In this document: one piece after another, positions 7,086-14,954 of the stretch
Position numbering within the stretch: position 1 is the stretch's first letter
Layout: each line of letters begins with the position of its first letter
Assembly (NCBI GenBank): GCA_903882345.1
Contig: CAIRWO010000205.1
Location: 1-17,317 of the forward strand
Direction of reading: 5' to 3'
Length of the DNA: 17,317 nucleotides
Source: Candidatus Omnitrophota bacterium
GTDB taxonomy: Bacteria > Omnitrophota > Gorgyraeia > Gygaellales > Profunditerraquicolaceae
The notes under the pieces: generated by a model
The model's input: the letters and a program-made list of their open reading frames with translations, nothing else
Told to the model about the DNA's origin: nothing
Databases searched by the model: none
Program-made: the position numbers and the translations under genes

Positions 7086-7898
7086 ATGAAAGTTTTAAGC
7101 AGGGTATTAACTCTAGCACTAGTGACGCTCGGTCTGACGATCCCGTGTTACGCGGAAAAAATTGTAGTGGAAGGTTCAACTACCGTCTTGCCCATCGCTC
7201 AGAAAGCGGCTGAGGTATTTATGAATAATAATTCCGGTGCGGATATATCTGTGCGCGGCGGCGGTTCAGGCGTGGGTATCGCTTCTTTAATTGACGGCAC
7301 CTGTGATATAGGAAACTCTTCCCGCTCGATCAAGGATAGCGAACTTGACAAGGCAGTGACAAACGGAAGAAGCCCTAAAGCCAATGTTATCGCCATGGAC
7401 GGGATCTGTGTTATCGTACATCCTGCAAATAGCATAGGCGCATTAACAAAGAAGCAGATCAAAGATATCTATACAGGGACAATTTCAAACTGGAAACAGT
7501 TAGGCGGGCCGGATGAGAAAATCGTGGTTATCTCACGCGATAGTTCAAGCGGAACGTTTGAGGCCTTTGGCGCCTTGGCTCTAGATGGGTCAAAGGTGCG
7601 CTCCGATGCGCTTTTACAAGCTTCTAATCAGGCAGTTGCCTCCACGGTATCCAGGACACCCGGGGCGATCGGCTATGTCGGGTTAGGGTATGTGTCGTCT
7701 TCAGTGAAGGCGGTTGATGTAGACGCAGTTAAGGCGACCAAGGAAACAGTACTTTCCAATAAATACCCGATTGGCAGGCCATTATTTATGTATACCAACG
7801 GCGAGCCCAAAGGTTTGGCAAAACAGTTTATTGATTTTATCTTAAGTTCTGAAGGTCAGAAACTGGTGGAAGAGGAAGGATTTGTCGGGCTGAAGTAA
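7086..7898 (+). CDS. pstS: Phosphate ABC transporter, periplasmic phosphate-binding protein PstS
   Basis: This 270-residue protein captures phosphate in the periplasm and delivers it to PstCA. A signal peptide ends around CYA at residues 21-23. The Cys at 21 follows TIP and is not a convincing lipobox, so a soluble periplasmic protein is more likely than a lipoprotein. The phosphate-binding loops of the family are visible: VEGSTTVLPIA at 28-38, GGGSGVGIASL at 58-68, CDIGNSSR at 73-80, and SRDSSSGTFEAF at about 150-161, with Arg151, Ser154, Gly156 and Thr157 as likely ligands. A strong AAGGAGG site at 7071-7077 sets the ATG. It lies 23 bases after the porin and 8 before pstC, within one operon. 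Confidence 0.96.
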   Translation: MKVLSRVLTLALVTLGLTIPCYAEKIVVEGSTTVLPIAQKAAEVFMNNNSGADISVRGGGSGVGIASLIDGTCDIGNSSRSIKDSELDKAVTNGRSPKANVIAMDGICVIVHPANSIGALTKKQIKDIYTGTISNWKQLGGPDEKIVVISRDSSSGTFEAFGALALDGSKVRSDALLQASNQAVASTVSRTPGAIGYVGLGYVSSSVKAVDVDAVKATKETVLSNKYPIGRPLFMYTNGEPKGLAKQFIDFILSSEGQKLVEEEGFVGLK

Positions 7899-7906
7899 AG
7901 AAGCGT

Positions 7907-8782
7907 ATGAAAGAGAAAATATACAAAGGGATCTTTGCAGTTTTGGCATTCGCTTCCCTGGCATTTTTAATGGGGATCGTGATTGTTTTGTTTAAAGAAG
8001 CGCTGCCGATATTCCAGAAGGTAAAAATAGGAGAATTTATCTTCGGTAGATATTGGTATCCGACATATTCACCTGCGGAATTTGGTATCCTGCCTTTGAT
8101 CATGGCGTCCGTATGGGTGACTTTCGGCGCCGTGCTTGTTTGCGTCCCGTTGGGAGTAGGCAGCGCGCTTTATCTTCATGAACTGGCAGGCGATAAGCAA
8201 AGGGCGATAATAAAACCTTTAATCGAAATACTGGCAAGTATTCCTTCTGTTGTGTACGGTTTTTTCGGCATGGTGATCCTTACGCCATTTTTGCAGGATC
8301 TCTTTCATCTCCCTACGGGACTTTGTGCGCTTAACGCAAGTTTAGTATTAGGATTGATGGCTGTGCCTACGGTATGCAGCTTGGCTGATGATGCTTTAAA
8401 TTATGTGCCTAAGTCATTCCGCGAGGCATCGTTTGCTGTCGGTGCAAACCGCTGGCAAACTTTAACGCAGGTAATTATACCGGCAGCGGGCTCCGGTATA
8501 TCTACGGCGATAATCTTAGGAATGAGCCGGGCGATTGGAGAAACAATGACCGTTCTGATGGTTTCCGGAGGGGCAGCGGTTATCCCGCATACATTTTTAG
8601 AGCCGGTAAGGCCGATGACCGCAGCGATTGCCGCGGAGATGGGCGAAGCGCCGATGGGAGGACTACATTACCACGCCCTTTTTGCCATCGCGCTGATTTT
8701 ATTTCTCATCACTTTTGTTTTCAATATCGTTGCCGAAATGATCAGCCGGCGCTTCCGGATAAAGTTAGGATTAAGCGGATGA
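7907..8782 (+). CDS. pstC: Phosphate ABC transporter permease PstC
   Basis: This 291-residue inner-membrane permease has about six membrane helices, the first at residues 8-29. Diagnostic parts are ILASIPSVVYGFFG at 108-121 and the cytoplasmic EAA-type loop that docks on PstB, FREASFAVGANRWQTL at 171-186, followed by SRAIGETMTVLMVSGG. These are conserved in PstC. It pairs with PstA to form the phosphate channel. It precedes pstA with a 4-base ATGA overlap, so the two permeases are probably made in a fixed ratio. PstC rather than PstA is chosen from its first position and from the MTVLMVSGG segment after the GET motif. Confidence 0.95.
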   Translation: MKEKIYKGIFAVLAFASLAFLMGIVIVLFKEALPIFQKVKIGEFIFGRYWYPTYSPAEFGILPLIMASVWVTFGAVLVCVPLGVGSALYLHELAGDKQRAIIKPLIEILASIPSVVYGFFGMVILTPFLQDLFHLPTGLCALNASLVLGLMAVPTVCSLADDALNYVPKSFREASFAVGANRWQTLTQVIIPAAGSGISTAIILGMSRAIGETMTVLMVSGGAAVIPHTFLEPVRPMTAAIAAEMGEAPMGGLHYHALFAIALILFLITFVFNIVAEMISRRFRIKLGLSG

Positions 8783-9627
8783 AAAAGAATCTTATCCAGG
8801 ATTCAGGTTTTTTTATTTTATTTCTTTGTATGCTCACGACGCTTATTTTTTTGGGGTTAATTATCTATTTTATCAGCGTAAGGGGACTTAAGGTAATATC
8901 CTGGGAATTTTTGACCCAAGGGCCAAGAATGGGCATGACTCAGGGTGGTATTGCCCCCGCCATTCTAGGGACAGTTTATTTAACCCTCGGCGCGGTCCTT
9001 TTCGCTTTGCCTTTGGGCTTGGCATGCGCAATATACCTCTGTGAATACTCTCCCAAGGGTTTTACGGTTAACCTTATCAAGATGGGCATAAACAATCTGG
9101 CCGGTGTGCCTTCGGTTGTTTTCGGGCTTTTTGGTCTGGCGGTTTTCGTAAAATTCTTTGGCTTCGGGGTATCTATTCTTTCCGGAAGCCTGACGTTAGG
9201 CATTGTGATCTTGCCTTTAATCATTTCGGCTTCCCAGGAGGCATTGCTGGCGGTCCCGCAGTCAATAAGGGAAGCTTCGCTTTCTCTGGGGGCGACCAAA
9301 TGGGCCACGATAAAAAATATAGTTTTGCCTACGGCCTTGCCGGGCATCCTCACCGGGATAATTTTAAGCATAGGCAGGGCTGCCGGAGAGACCGCGCCGA
9401 TTCTTTTTACTGCCGCCGCATTTTATACCCGGGGGTATCCCAGGTCGATTTTTTCCGAGGTAATGGCATTGCCATATCATATTTATGCCTTAATGACAGA
9501 AGGCACGCATCCGGATCAGCAGACAGCGATTGCCTATGGTTCCAGCCTTATCCTTTTATTTTTGGTGTTATTGATCTCAGCGGCGGCGATCTTTATTCGT
9601 CAAAGACAGAAAAACATCCATGGATAG
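8779..9627 (+). CDS. pstA: Phosphate ABC transporter permease PstA
   Basis: This 282-residue integral membrane protein is the second permease of the Pst system. It shows a first helix at about 11-33, GGIAPAILGTVYLTLGAVLFALPLG (residues 56-80) opening the transport domain, LAGVPSVVFGLFGLAVF at 108-123, and the EAA loop IREASLSLGATKWATI at 163-178. The segment GRAAGETAPILFTAAAFY is typical of PstA. The start overlaps the pstC stop by four bases and the end overlaps pstB by eight. No odd features or missing motifs were seen. Confidence 0.95.
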   Translation: MKKNLIQDSGFFILFLCMLTTLIFLGLIIYFISVRGLKVISWEFLTQGPRMGMTQGGIAPAILGTVYLTLGAVLFALPLGLACAIYLCEYSPKGFTVNLIKMGINNLAGVPSVVFGLFGLAVFVKFFGFGVSILSGSLTLGIVILPLIISASQEALLAVPQSIREASLSLGATKWATIKNIVLPTALPGILTGIILSIGRAAGETAPILFTAAAFYTRGYPRSIFSEVMALPYHIYALMTEGTHPDQQTAIAYGSSLILLFLVLLISAAAIFIRQRQKNIHG

Positions 9628-10381
9628 CAAGGTAAAGATAAAAGCAGAAGGGGTAAATTTCTTTTACGCAAGATCTCAGGCGTTGAAAGATATAAATCTC
9701 GATATTTATGAAAATCAGGTAACTGCAATCATCGGCCCTTCGGGGTGCGGAAAATCAACATTCATCAGATTATTAAACCGGATGAATGAACTCCTGCCGC
9801 ATACAAACATTACGGGTAGGATTTCCCTTGATGGCAGGGATATCTTTGAGGATTCGGTTGATGCGGTCCAGATCAGAAAACGGGTAGGAATGGTTTTTCA
9901 GAAACCAAACCCTTTTCCTAAAAGCATATTCGAAAATATCAGTTACGGCATTAAAGTAAACGGCATCAAGGATAAAACATTTATCGAAGAAAAGGTTGAA
10001 GCGTCATTGAAGAAAGCGGCCCTATGGCAGGAAGTAAGAGACAGGCTTTCTGACAGCGCATTAAAACTCTCCGGGGGCCAACAGCAGAGATTATGTATTG
10101 CCCGTTGTCTGGCTGTAGAGTCGGAGGTAATTTTATTTGATGAGCCTTGCGCAAGCCTTGACCCGATATCAACGGCAAAGATAGAGGAACTGATCACGGA
10201 ATTGAAAAAAGATTATACCATTGTAATTGTTACGCATAACATGCAGCAGGCAGCGAGGGTTTCGGATTATACGGCATTTTTCTTAATGGGAGAGCTTATT
10301 GAATTCGGCAGAACACAGGACATCTTTACCGCGCCGAAAGATAAACGGACGGAAGATTATATAACCGGCAGGTTTGGATAG
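9620..10381 (+). CDS. pstB: Phosphate ABC transporter ATP-binding protein PstB
   Basis: This 253-residue ATPase powers phosphate import and takes part in PhoR signalling. Walker A is GPSGCGKST at 39-47, the Q loop is MVFQKPNPFP at 91-100 (PNPFP is highly characteristic of PstB), the ABC signature is LSGGQQQRL at 150-158, Walker B is VILFDEPCASLDP at 170-182, and the switch His is in VTHNMQQ at 204-210. Length is normal for the family. It starts within the end of pstA (8-base overlap) and is followed after 14 bases by phoU, the standard pst order. Confidence 0.97.
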   Translation: MDSKVKIKAEGVNFFYARSQALKDINLDIYENQVTAIIGPSGCGKSTFIRLLNRMNELLPHTNITGRISLDGRDIFEDSVDAVQIRKRVGMVFQKPNPFPKSIFENISYGIKVNGIKDKTFIEEKVEASLKKAALWQEVRDRLSDSALKLSGGQQQRLCIARCLAVESEVILFDEPCASLDPISTAKIEELITELKKDYTIVIVTHNMQQAARVSDYTAFFLMGELIEFGRTQDIFTAPKDKRTEDYITGRFG

Positions 10382-10395
10382 CATGGGAGCTAATA

Positions 10396-11064
10396 ATGAA
10401 AATACACTTGGATGAAGAATTAAAGGAGTTACATAAAGATATCCTGAAGATGGGCGTTATGGTGCAGGAAGAAATATACAAATCCGTTGACAGCCTTAGG
10501 GAGCGCGACCGGCAAAAGGCAGAAGAGGTGGTAAACGCTGATAAAAGAATCGATGAACTCGAGCTTGTAATCGATGAAAAGTGCATTGATTTAATTGCCC
10601 GCTATCAGCCAATGGCCGGCGACTTAAGGTTTATCACTACGGGAATGAAGATAAACGCGGAATTGGAGCGCATTGCCGATATTGCCGTGGATATTTCCCA
10701 GCGCGTTTTGGAACTGGTAGATAAGCCGTTGTTAAAGCCCTTGGTTGATATACCAAAGTTATCGGCAATTGCTCAGAAAATGGTGGGCGATGCAATCGAA
10801 GCCTTTGTGAGCAAAGACGTTGAGCTTGCTAAAAAAGTGGTCTTATCCGATTCACAAGCCGATAAACTCAGGAACTTTGTACAGGACGAACTGCTCAATG
10901 ACTACATAGCTAAAGATGCCAAAACCGCCGATCGTGCGGTGCCGCTGCTTTTAATTTCACGCTACCTTGAGCGCATCTGCGATCACGCCACTAATATTGC
11001 CGAAGACGTGGTTTATATGGTTGAGGCAAAGGTCGTCCGCCATCATCCCGAACAGCTCAAATAA
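10396..11064 (+). CDS. phoU: Phosphate signalling regulator PhoU
   Basis: This 222-residue all-helical protein is made of two PhoU three-helix bundles. Each half carries the acidic metal-binding pattern: E91xxxD95xxxD99 in ELERIADIAVDI, and E192xxxD196 followed by NIAED in YLERICDHATNIAED. The family also shows YQPMAGDLRFI at 70-80. PhoU links the Pst transporter to PhoR and keeps the Pho response off when phosphate is plentiful. It also limits Pst uptake. A GGGAG site at 10385-10389 lies ahead of the ATG. It is the last gene of the Pho operon before a 121-base gap; no hairpin-plus-T-tract terminator was seen after it. Confidence 0.96.
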   Translation: MKIHLDEELKELHKDILKMGVMVQEEIYKSVDSLRERDRQKAEEVVNADKRIDELELVIDEKCIDLIARYQPMAGDLRFITTGMKINAELERIADIAVDISQRVLELVDKPLLKPLVDIPKLSAIAQKMVGDAIEAFVSKDVELAKKVVLSDSQADKLRNFVQDELLNDYIAKDAKTADRAVPLLLISRYLERICDHATNIAEDVVYMVEAKVVRHHPEQLK

Positions 11065-11092
11065 GGCCATAATCAAAGCACCGAATATCCCC

Positions 11093-11120
11093 TTGACCCC
11101 CCTCGAAAATGTGATATTAT
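11093..11120 (+). promoter_or_regulatory. Sigma-70-type promoter for the lrp-like operon
   Basis: TTGACC at 11093-11098 and TATTAT at 11115-11120 are separated by 16 bases, and a TGA precedes the -10. It lies about 65 bases upstream of the Lrp-like gene and is the best promoter in the 121-base gap after phoU. It could supply transcripts for the regulator, aminotransferase and GAF-ANTAR genes, and possibly the ATP synthase genes beyond. Confidence 0.6.
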
Positions 11121-11140
11121 TAAGGCTGACACCCCCTTAA
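11120..11140 (+). repeat. Inverted repeat TTAAGG-N9-CCTTAA, possible operator
   Basis: The half-sites at 11120-11125 and 11135-11140 are perfect complements. The repeat begins at the last base of the -10 element and spans the expected transcription start, a position suited to repression. Autoregulation by the Lrp/AsnC-type protein encoded downstream is a reasonable guess, since such proteins often bind their own promoters. The six-base arms are short, so chance is possible. Confidence 0.35.
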
Positions 11141-11185
11141 AATATAACCGTCCCCATTCTTAACAGTTACTTACAGGAGGCCAAT

Positions 11186-11671
11186 ATGGATGAAATATTG
11201 GAAATTTTGGAAAAAGATTGCCGCAATAGGCCGGAAGATATCGCCAAAATGCTCAACAAAAAACCGCAGAGCATAAAACAGGCGATTGCTAAATATGAAA
11301 AGGAAGGGGTAATCCTTAAATACAAGGCGGTGATTAACCGGGAAGTGATCAAAGACGTAGATTCCGAAGTTAGGGCGCTCATTGAAGTCAATATTACTCC
11401 CCAAAAGGATCTCGGGTTTGATAAAATTGCCGAGCGGATATATTCCTTTCCGGAAGTTTCCAGCTGTTATCTTATTTCCGGGACCTATGATTTGCTGTTG
11501 GTTGTGGAGGGAAGGGACCTGCATACGGTTTCCCGGTTTATCGCCGAGAAATTATCACCGATGGAAAATGTCAAGGGTGTTGTAACTCACTTCTTGCTGA
11601 AGAAATACAAGGAAGACGGAGTTATTCTAAAGCACAAGGAAGAAAACAAGAGGATCGCAATATCGTATTGA
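11186..11671 (+). CDS. Lrp/AsnC family transcriptional regulator (AlaR-like)
   Basis: This 161-residue protein has an N-terminal winged helix-turn-helix at about 1-50 (EDIAKMLNKKPQSIKQAIAK region), then an RAM/AsnC ligand-binding domain at about 62-140 with ALIEVNI and the signature YLISGTYDLLLVVEG (95-109). Such regulators form octamers and respond to amino acids. The adjacent downstream aminotransferase, seven bases away, gives the same pair as AlaR-AlaT of Bacillus subtilis, so control of alanine or another amino acid is likely. A perfect AGGAGG at 11175-11180 sets the start. A promoter and a possible operator lie just upstream. The ligand cannot be told from sequence. Confidence 0.88.
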   Translation: MDEILEILEKDCRNRPEDIAKMLNKKPQSIKQAIAKYEKEGVILKYKAVINREVIKDVDSEVRALIEVNITPQKDLGFDKIAERIYSFPEVSSCYLISGTYDLLLVVEGRDLHTVSRFIAEKLSPMENVKGVVTHFLLKKYKEDGVILKHKEENKRIAISY

Positions 11672-11678
11672 GTTCAAC

Positions 11679-12824
11679 ATGAAAAACATTATTTCTAAGA
11701 AAGTACAAGCAATGCAGCCTTCCGGCATACGGGTATTTTTTGACCTCGTATTGGGGATGAAGGATGTGATTTCCCTTGGCGTGGGAGAACCGGATTTTGT
11801 CACCCCCTGGCAGATCCGCGAGGCAGGGATATATTCCCTGGAACAGGGATTTACTTCTTATACCTCCAATAAGGGGCTTTATAAGCTGAGGTTAAGCATC
11901 AGCCGTCATTTAAAAAATAAATTTGGCCTCGACTATTGCCCGGACGAAGAAATCCTCATCACCGTGGGAGTCAGTGAGGGCCTGGATTTAACGCTGCGTT
12001 CGATTATCGAGCATCAAGATAAAGTGATCGTGCCAGTACCCAGTTATGTCTCATACGGCCCGATTGTCGAGTTGGCAGGAGGGCTGCCGGTATACGTTGA
12101 TACGACCAAACAAGGCTTTAAGCTTACGCCCGGGGCGCTGGAAAAGGCAGTCGATAAAAAAACCAAGGCAGTTATCCTGAATTACCCGACTAATCCCACC
12201 GGGGTAACTTATACAAAAAAAGAACTGGAAGCGCTTAAAAAAGTTATCCTTAAACATAAGCTTCTGGCAATCTGCGATGAAGTTTATGGTGAACTTACTT
12301 ATGATTTTTGGCATACGCCGTTTGCTACCCTGCCTAATGCCAGGCCGAACACGCTTTATCTTGACGGGTTCTCTAAAAGTTACGCGATGACCGGTTGGCG
12401 CGTGGGTTATGCCTGCGGCCCGAAAGAGATCATCGCGGCAATGACCAAGATCCACCAATATACGATCATGTGCGTGCCGATCACCAGCCAAATGGCTGCT
12501 TGTGAAGCAATTGCCACCGGCAAAAGATCGATCGAAGAGATGAAGCGCGAATACAGAAGAAGAAGGGAATTCGTTATTGACCGGCTTAACCGTATGGGGT
12601 TGGCTTGCTCTAAGCCCGATGGCGCTTTTTATGCCTTCCCTTCGATAAAAAGTACGGGTTTAAGCTCACTGGACTTTTGTCAGCGGTTGTTAAAAGAATA
12701 TAAGGTCGCCGTAGTTCCCGGCACTGCCTTTGGTGAATGCGGCGAGGGTTATATCAGGATTTCCTATGCCTCAAGTATGGAAAATTTAAAAGAGGCATTG
12801 GACAGAATGGAAAAGTTCTTATGA
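11679..12824 (+). CDS. Class I/II aminotransferase, PLP-dependent (AlaT/aspartate aminotransferase-like)
   Basis: This 381-residue fold-type I enzyme moves amino groups between amino acids and 2-oxo acids in the cytoplasm. Visible marks: LGVGEPDFVTP at 33-43, the NYPTNPTG motif at 168-175 with Asn172, Asp200 in ICDEVY binding the pyridine nitrogen, the Schiff-base Lys233 in GFSKSYAMTGWRVGY, and Arg360 in YIRISYA binding the substrate carboxylate. All catalytic residues are present. The pairing with an Lrp-like regulator points to alanine transaminase (AlaT-like), but this subfamily also includes aspartate and aromatic aminotransferases, so substrate is left open. No clear Shine-Dalgarno site precedes the ATG. 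Its stop overlaps the next start as ATGA. Confidence 0.92.
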   Translation: MKNIISKKVQAMQPSGIRVFFDLVLGMKDVISLGVGEPDFVTPWQIREAGIYSLEQGFTSYTSNKGLYKLRLSISRHLKNKFGLDYCPDEEILITVGVSEGLDLTLRSIIEHQDKVIVPVPSYVSYGPIVELAGGLPVYVDTTKQGFKLTPGALEKAVDKKTKAVILNYPTNPTGVTYTKKELEALKKVILKHKLLAICDEVYGELTYDFWHTPFATLPNARPNTLYLDGFSKSYAMTGWRVGYACGPKEIIAAMTKIHQYTIMCVPITSQMAACEAIATGKRSIEEMKREYRRRREFVIDRLNRMGLACSKPDGAFYAFPSIKSTGLSSLDFCQRLLKEYKVAVVPGTAFGECGEGYIRISYASSMENLKEALDRMEKFL

Positions 12825-13540
12825 CTAAAGCCAAGCAGGGTTATGAAATTTACCTAAAACAGATCGAGGCGCTTTCTAAGGTCGCCAATCTTATTACCTC
12901 CGGGATGTACCTGGAAGAGTTGTTGCGGTTGATCGTTCATGTTACCGCCGAAATTATGAATTCCAAGATCTCGTCGTTAATGCTCTTGGATCCGGAGAAA
13001 AAGGAGTTGGTGGTCAGGGCAACTCAATCTATTTCCGAAGCCTATAATAAAAAGGCGAATATAAAATTAGGTGAAGGCATTGCCGGGATAGCGGCGAAGG
13101 AAAATAAGCCGATCTGTGTTTTGGATGTCCGGGGGGATGAGCGTTATCTCAACAGGGACATTGCCAAGAAAGAAGGCCTCTATTCGCTGGCAAGTGTCCC
13201 GCTGAGCGTAAAGGGCAGGGTCATCGGCGTGCTTAACTGTTATACTTCGAAAAAACACGAATTTACCAAGAACGAACTGCATCTTTTGACTGCCTTAGCA
13301 AATCAGGCGGCAGTGGCGATTGAAAATGCAGAGCTGGATATGCGGGCAAAAAGTGCTGAAGAGGCGCTCGTTGTACGCAAGCTGGTTGAGCGGGCAAAGG
13401 ATATTCTTTCGCAGGAAGCAGGTATCTCTCCGGAACAGGCGTACAGGTTGATCCAAAAACAGAGTATGGATAAGCGTAAATCAATGCGTGAGGTTGCCGA
13501 GGCGATAATCTTGGCCAGGGATGTAAGGGGAAAGCATTGA
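12821..13540 (+). CDS. GAF-ANTAR protein, putative RNA-binding transcription antiterminator
   Basis: This protein is 239 residues from the ATG that overlaps the aminotransferase stop. An in-frame extension to 12737 exists but would lie inside the aminotransferase and has no domain support. Residues about 18-170 form a GAF sensor domain (GEGIAGIAAKENKPICVLDV, VPLSVKGRVIGVLNCY, NQAAVAIENAEL). A short coiled linker at about 165-188 leads to an ANTAR domain at about 185-235 (LVERAKDIL, SPEQAYRLIQKQSMDKRKSM, VAEAII). ANTAR domains bind paired RNA hairpins and prevent transcription termination, often in nitrogen metabolism (NasR, AmiR, EutV). The signal sensed by the GAF domain is unknown. No receiver domain is present, so it is unlikely to be a classic two-component ANTAR regulator. 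It sits 19 bases ahead of the ATP synthase genes. Confidence 0.88.
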   Translation: MTKAKQGYEIYLKQIEALSKVANLITSGMYLEELLRLIVHVTAEIMNSKISSLMLLDPEKKELVVRATQSISEAYNKKANIKLGEGIAGIAAKENKPICVLDVRGDERYLNRDIAKKEGLYSLASVPLSVKGRVIGVLNCYTSKKHEFTKNELHLLTALANQAAVAIENAELDMRAKSAEEALVVRKLVERAKDILSQEAGISPEQAYRLIQKQSMDKRKSMREVAEAIILARDVRGKH

Positions 13541-13559
13541 GGTTTGACAAATATCGGTA

Positions 13560-13793
13560 ATGGCAAAAAAAGAATTCTACGCCCGCATACGCTTGGCAGG
13601 CATTTTATCTTATATTCCCCTGGTTCTATTTACCGGGCCGTTTGTGGGGTATTTAGCAGGGGATTACCTGGCGAAAAAACTAAAAGCCCCTACCTATGTC
13701 TTGCTTATCTGTATTGCGTTGGGTTTTTTGAGTAGTATAATAGAAATAATCAGGATAATTAAACTGGCAAGAAAGTCTGAAAACAACCCCTAG
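13560..13793 (+). CDS. atpZ: AtpZ/AtpI-like small membrane protein of the ATP synthase operon
   Basis: This 77-residue protein has two membrane helices (about 14-35 and 45-65) joined by a loop with GYLAGDYLAKKLKAP. A Gly-rich loop with Asp-Tyr between two helices is characteristic of the AtpZ/ATPase gene 1 family, small proteins encoded at the head of many atp operons and proposed to help assemble Fo or move divalent cations. It starts 19 bases after the GAF-ANTAR stop; no good ribosome site is visible. A short C-terminal tail is basic then acidic. The family is assigned from size, topology and position. Confidence 0.78.
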   Translation: MAKKEFYARIRLAGILSYIPLVLFTGPFVGYLAGDYLAKKLKAPTYVLLICIALGFLSSIIEIIRIIKLARKSENNP

Positions 13794-13797
13794 CCGG

Positions 13798-14145
13798 ATG
13801 GATGCACTTTTAAAGATCCCCGTAAAAGCGACCGCCATTCTGACTATTGTCGTAGTGCTCGCATCAACCTTGGCGGGAAAATTACTTTGGGGCATCGGAT
13901 TCCTTACGGGGTCCCTGTGGTCAATAATAAATTTTTCGCTGACAATAGATATTTTCAAGGCTGCGTTATTGCAAAAAAACAAAAATAGCATCGTTTTTAT
14001 TCTTCTGCTGAAGTTTCCGTTATTGTACCTTACATTGTTTTTTGTTTTTATATCGAGGGTATTTCCTCCTTTAAGTATTTTGGCAGCGATGCCTTTAATT
14101 TTGATCATCACAGGAGCATCTAAGTTATGGGCGAAGCAGGCGTAA
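13798..14145 (+). CDS. atpI: ATP synthase subunit I (AtpI-like) membrane protein
   Basis: This 115-residue protein has four predicted membrane helices (about 11-30, 33-52, 64-84 and 88-108). It contains GIGFLTGSLWSIINF, similar to the segment seen in ATP synthase I family proteins, which assist c-ring assembly. It follows atpZ by four bases and overlaps atpB by 19. No strong ribosome site lies before the ATG, so it may depend on coupling to atpZ. Sequence conservation in this family is low, so position before atpB carries much of the weight. Confidence 0.75.
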   Translation: MDALLKIPVKATAILTIVVVLASTLAGKLLWGIGFLTGSLWSIINFSLTIDIFKAALLQKNKNSIVFILLLKFPLLYLTLFFVFISRVFPPLSILAAMPLILIITGASKLWAKQA

Positions 14146-14900
14146 TTCAGCCGGAGTTACCGGATTTTTTTGCCATCCTCGCGGATAAGTTTAAAGGCAA
14201 TATTTTTATAAAATGGCTTTATCCGTGGGAGCATGTCGGATATTCCCTGATCATTATTTTCCTGCTTTCTTTGATCGCCTATCTTGCCGGCCGCAAGGCC
14301 AAGATGATTCCCGGCGGGCTGCAGAACGCGGTTGAGGCCCTTGTTGCCGGGGTGGATGATTTTGTCTGTGGGCTTCTCGGTCCTAAAGGGAGAAGATATA
14401 CCCCTTTTATCGGCACGCTTTTTGTCTATATCCTGTTTATGAATTTATCCGGGATTATCCCGTTTATGAAGCCTTCGACTTCAAGCTGGTCAACCACCCT
14501 TGCTTTAGCGCTGTGCGTATTTATTTATGTCCAATACGCCGCGATAAGGGAAATGGGCTTTCTGGGCTACCTTGACCATCTAGCAGGCAAACCGCGCGGG
14601 GTTATGGCCTTCATTTTTGTGCTTCCGCTCTTGATGTTTTTCCTCCATGTGCTTGCGGAGTTGATCCGGCCGATCAGCCTGTCTTTGCGTTTACGCAGCA
14701 ATATCTGGGGCGATGATCTATTACTGGCGGTGCTGGCAAACTTCGGGATAAAAGGCCTGCCGCTTTTATTGCTGAATATGTTGATGGGGATTTTAACTGC
14801 TGTAGTTCAGACAGTTGTATTTTGTCTTTTGAGCACGATATATTTTACGTTGGCGTTGACACAAGAAGAAGAAACTCATGAAACAAAGTCCCCCGCCTAA
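14127..14900 (+). CDS. atpB: ATP synthase Fo subunit a
   Basis: This 257-residue membrane protein forms the proton half-channels beside the c ring. The essential Arg is Arg188 in ISLSLRLRSNIWGDD (E. coli Arg210 in SLGLRLFGN), and the conserved Gln is Gln228 in AVVQTVVFCLLSTIYF, matching the last E. coli helix. Five membrane helices are apparent. NLSGIIPFMKPSTS at about 106-119 is another family mark. The RSNIWGDD segment departs from the common FGNMxAGx, which is seen in some deep lineages. An AGGAG site at 14112-14116 lies inside atpI. The C-terminus ends with an acidic EEETHE tail. The stop region is part of a hairpin. Confidence 0.95.
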   Translation: MGEAGVIQPELPDFFAILADKFKGNIFIKWLYPWEHVGYSLIIIFLLSLIAYLAGRKAKMIPGGLQNAVEALVAGVDDFVCGLLGPKGRRYTPFIGTLFVYILFMNLSGIIPFMKPSTSSWSTTLALALCVFIYVQYAAIREMGFLGYLDHLAGKPRGVMAFIFVLPLLMFFLHVLAELIRPISLSLRLRSNIWGDDLLLAVLANFGIKGLPLLLLNMLMGILTAVVQTVVFCLLSTIYFTLALTQEEETHETKSPA

Positions 14901-14936
14901 TCGCATAAAAATTTCGTAAGAATTTTTATGCAGGCG
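14894..14936 (+). repeat. Hairpin 1 in the atpB-atpE gap
   Basis: A perfect 11-base stem pairs 14903-14913 with 14921-14931 around a 7-base loop (TCGTAAG). Below it, CGCCT at 14894-14898 can pair with AGGCG at 14932-14936, leaving a 4-base bulge (AATC). The lower stem includes the end of atpB and its stop codon, so terminating ribosomes would open it. No T tract follows, so it is not a standard terminator. Probable role: mRNA processing, stability or translation control. Confidence 0.65.
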
Positions 14937-14954
14937 TAGGATAAATTCGGCCCA

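Noticed and set aside
7146..7148. PstS Cys21 as a lipoprotein attachment site
   Set aside because: The residues before it are TIP; Pro at -1 does not fit a lipobox, and the CYA sequence suits ordinary signal peptidase cleavage.
12737..12820. Extended N-terminus for the GAF-ANTAR protein
   Set aside because: The extension lies inside the aminotransferase coding end, is not part of the GAF domain, and the ATGA overlap offers a natural start.
13544..13549. TTGACA as a -35 element for the ATP synthase operon
   Set aside because: No acceptable -10 lies 16-18 bases downstream, and the site would place the start inside atpZ.
14903..14931. Hairpin 1 as a Rho-independent terminator
   Set aside because: The stem is A/T-rich and is followed by CAGGCG rather than a T tract; the operon continues.
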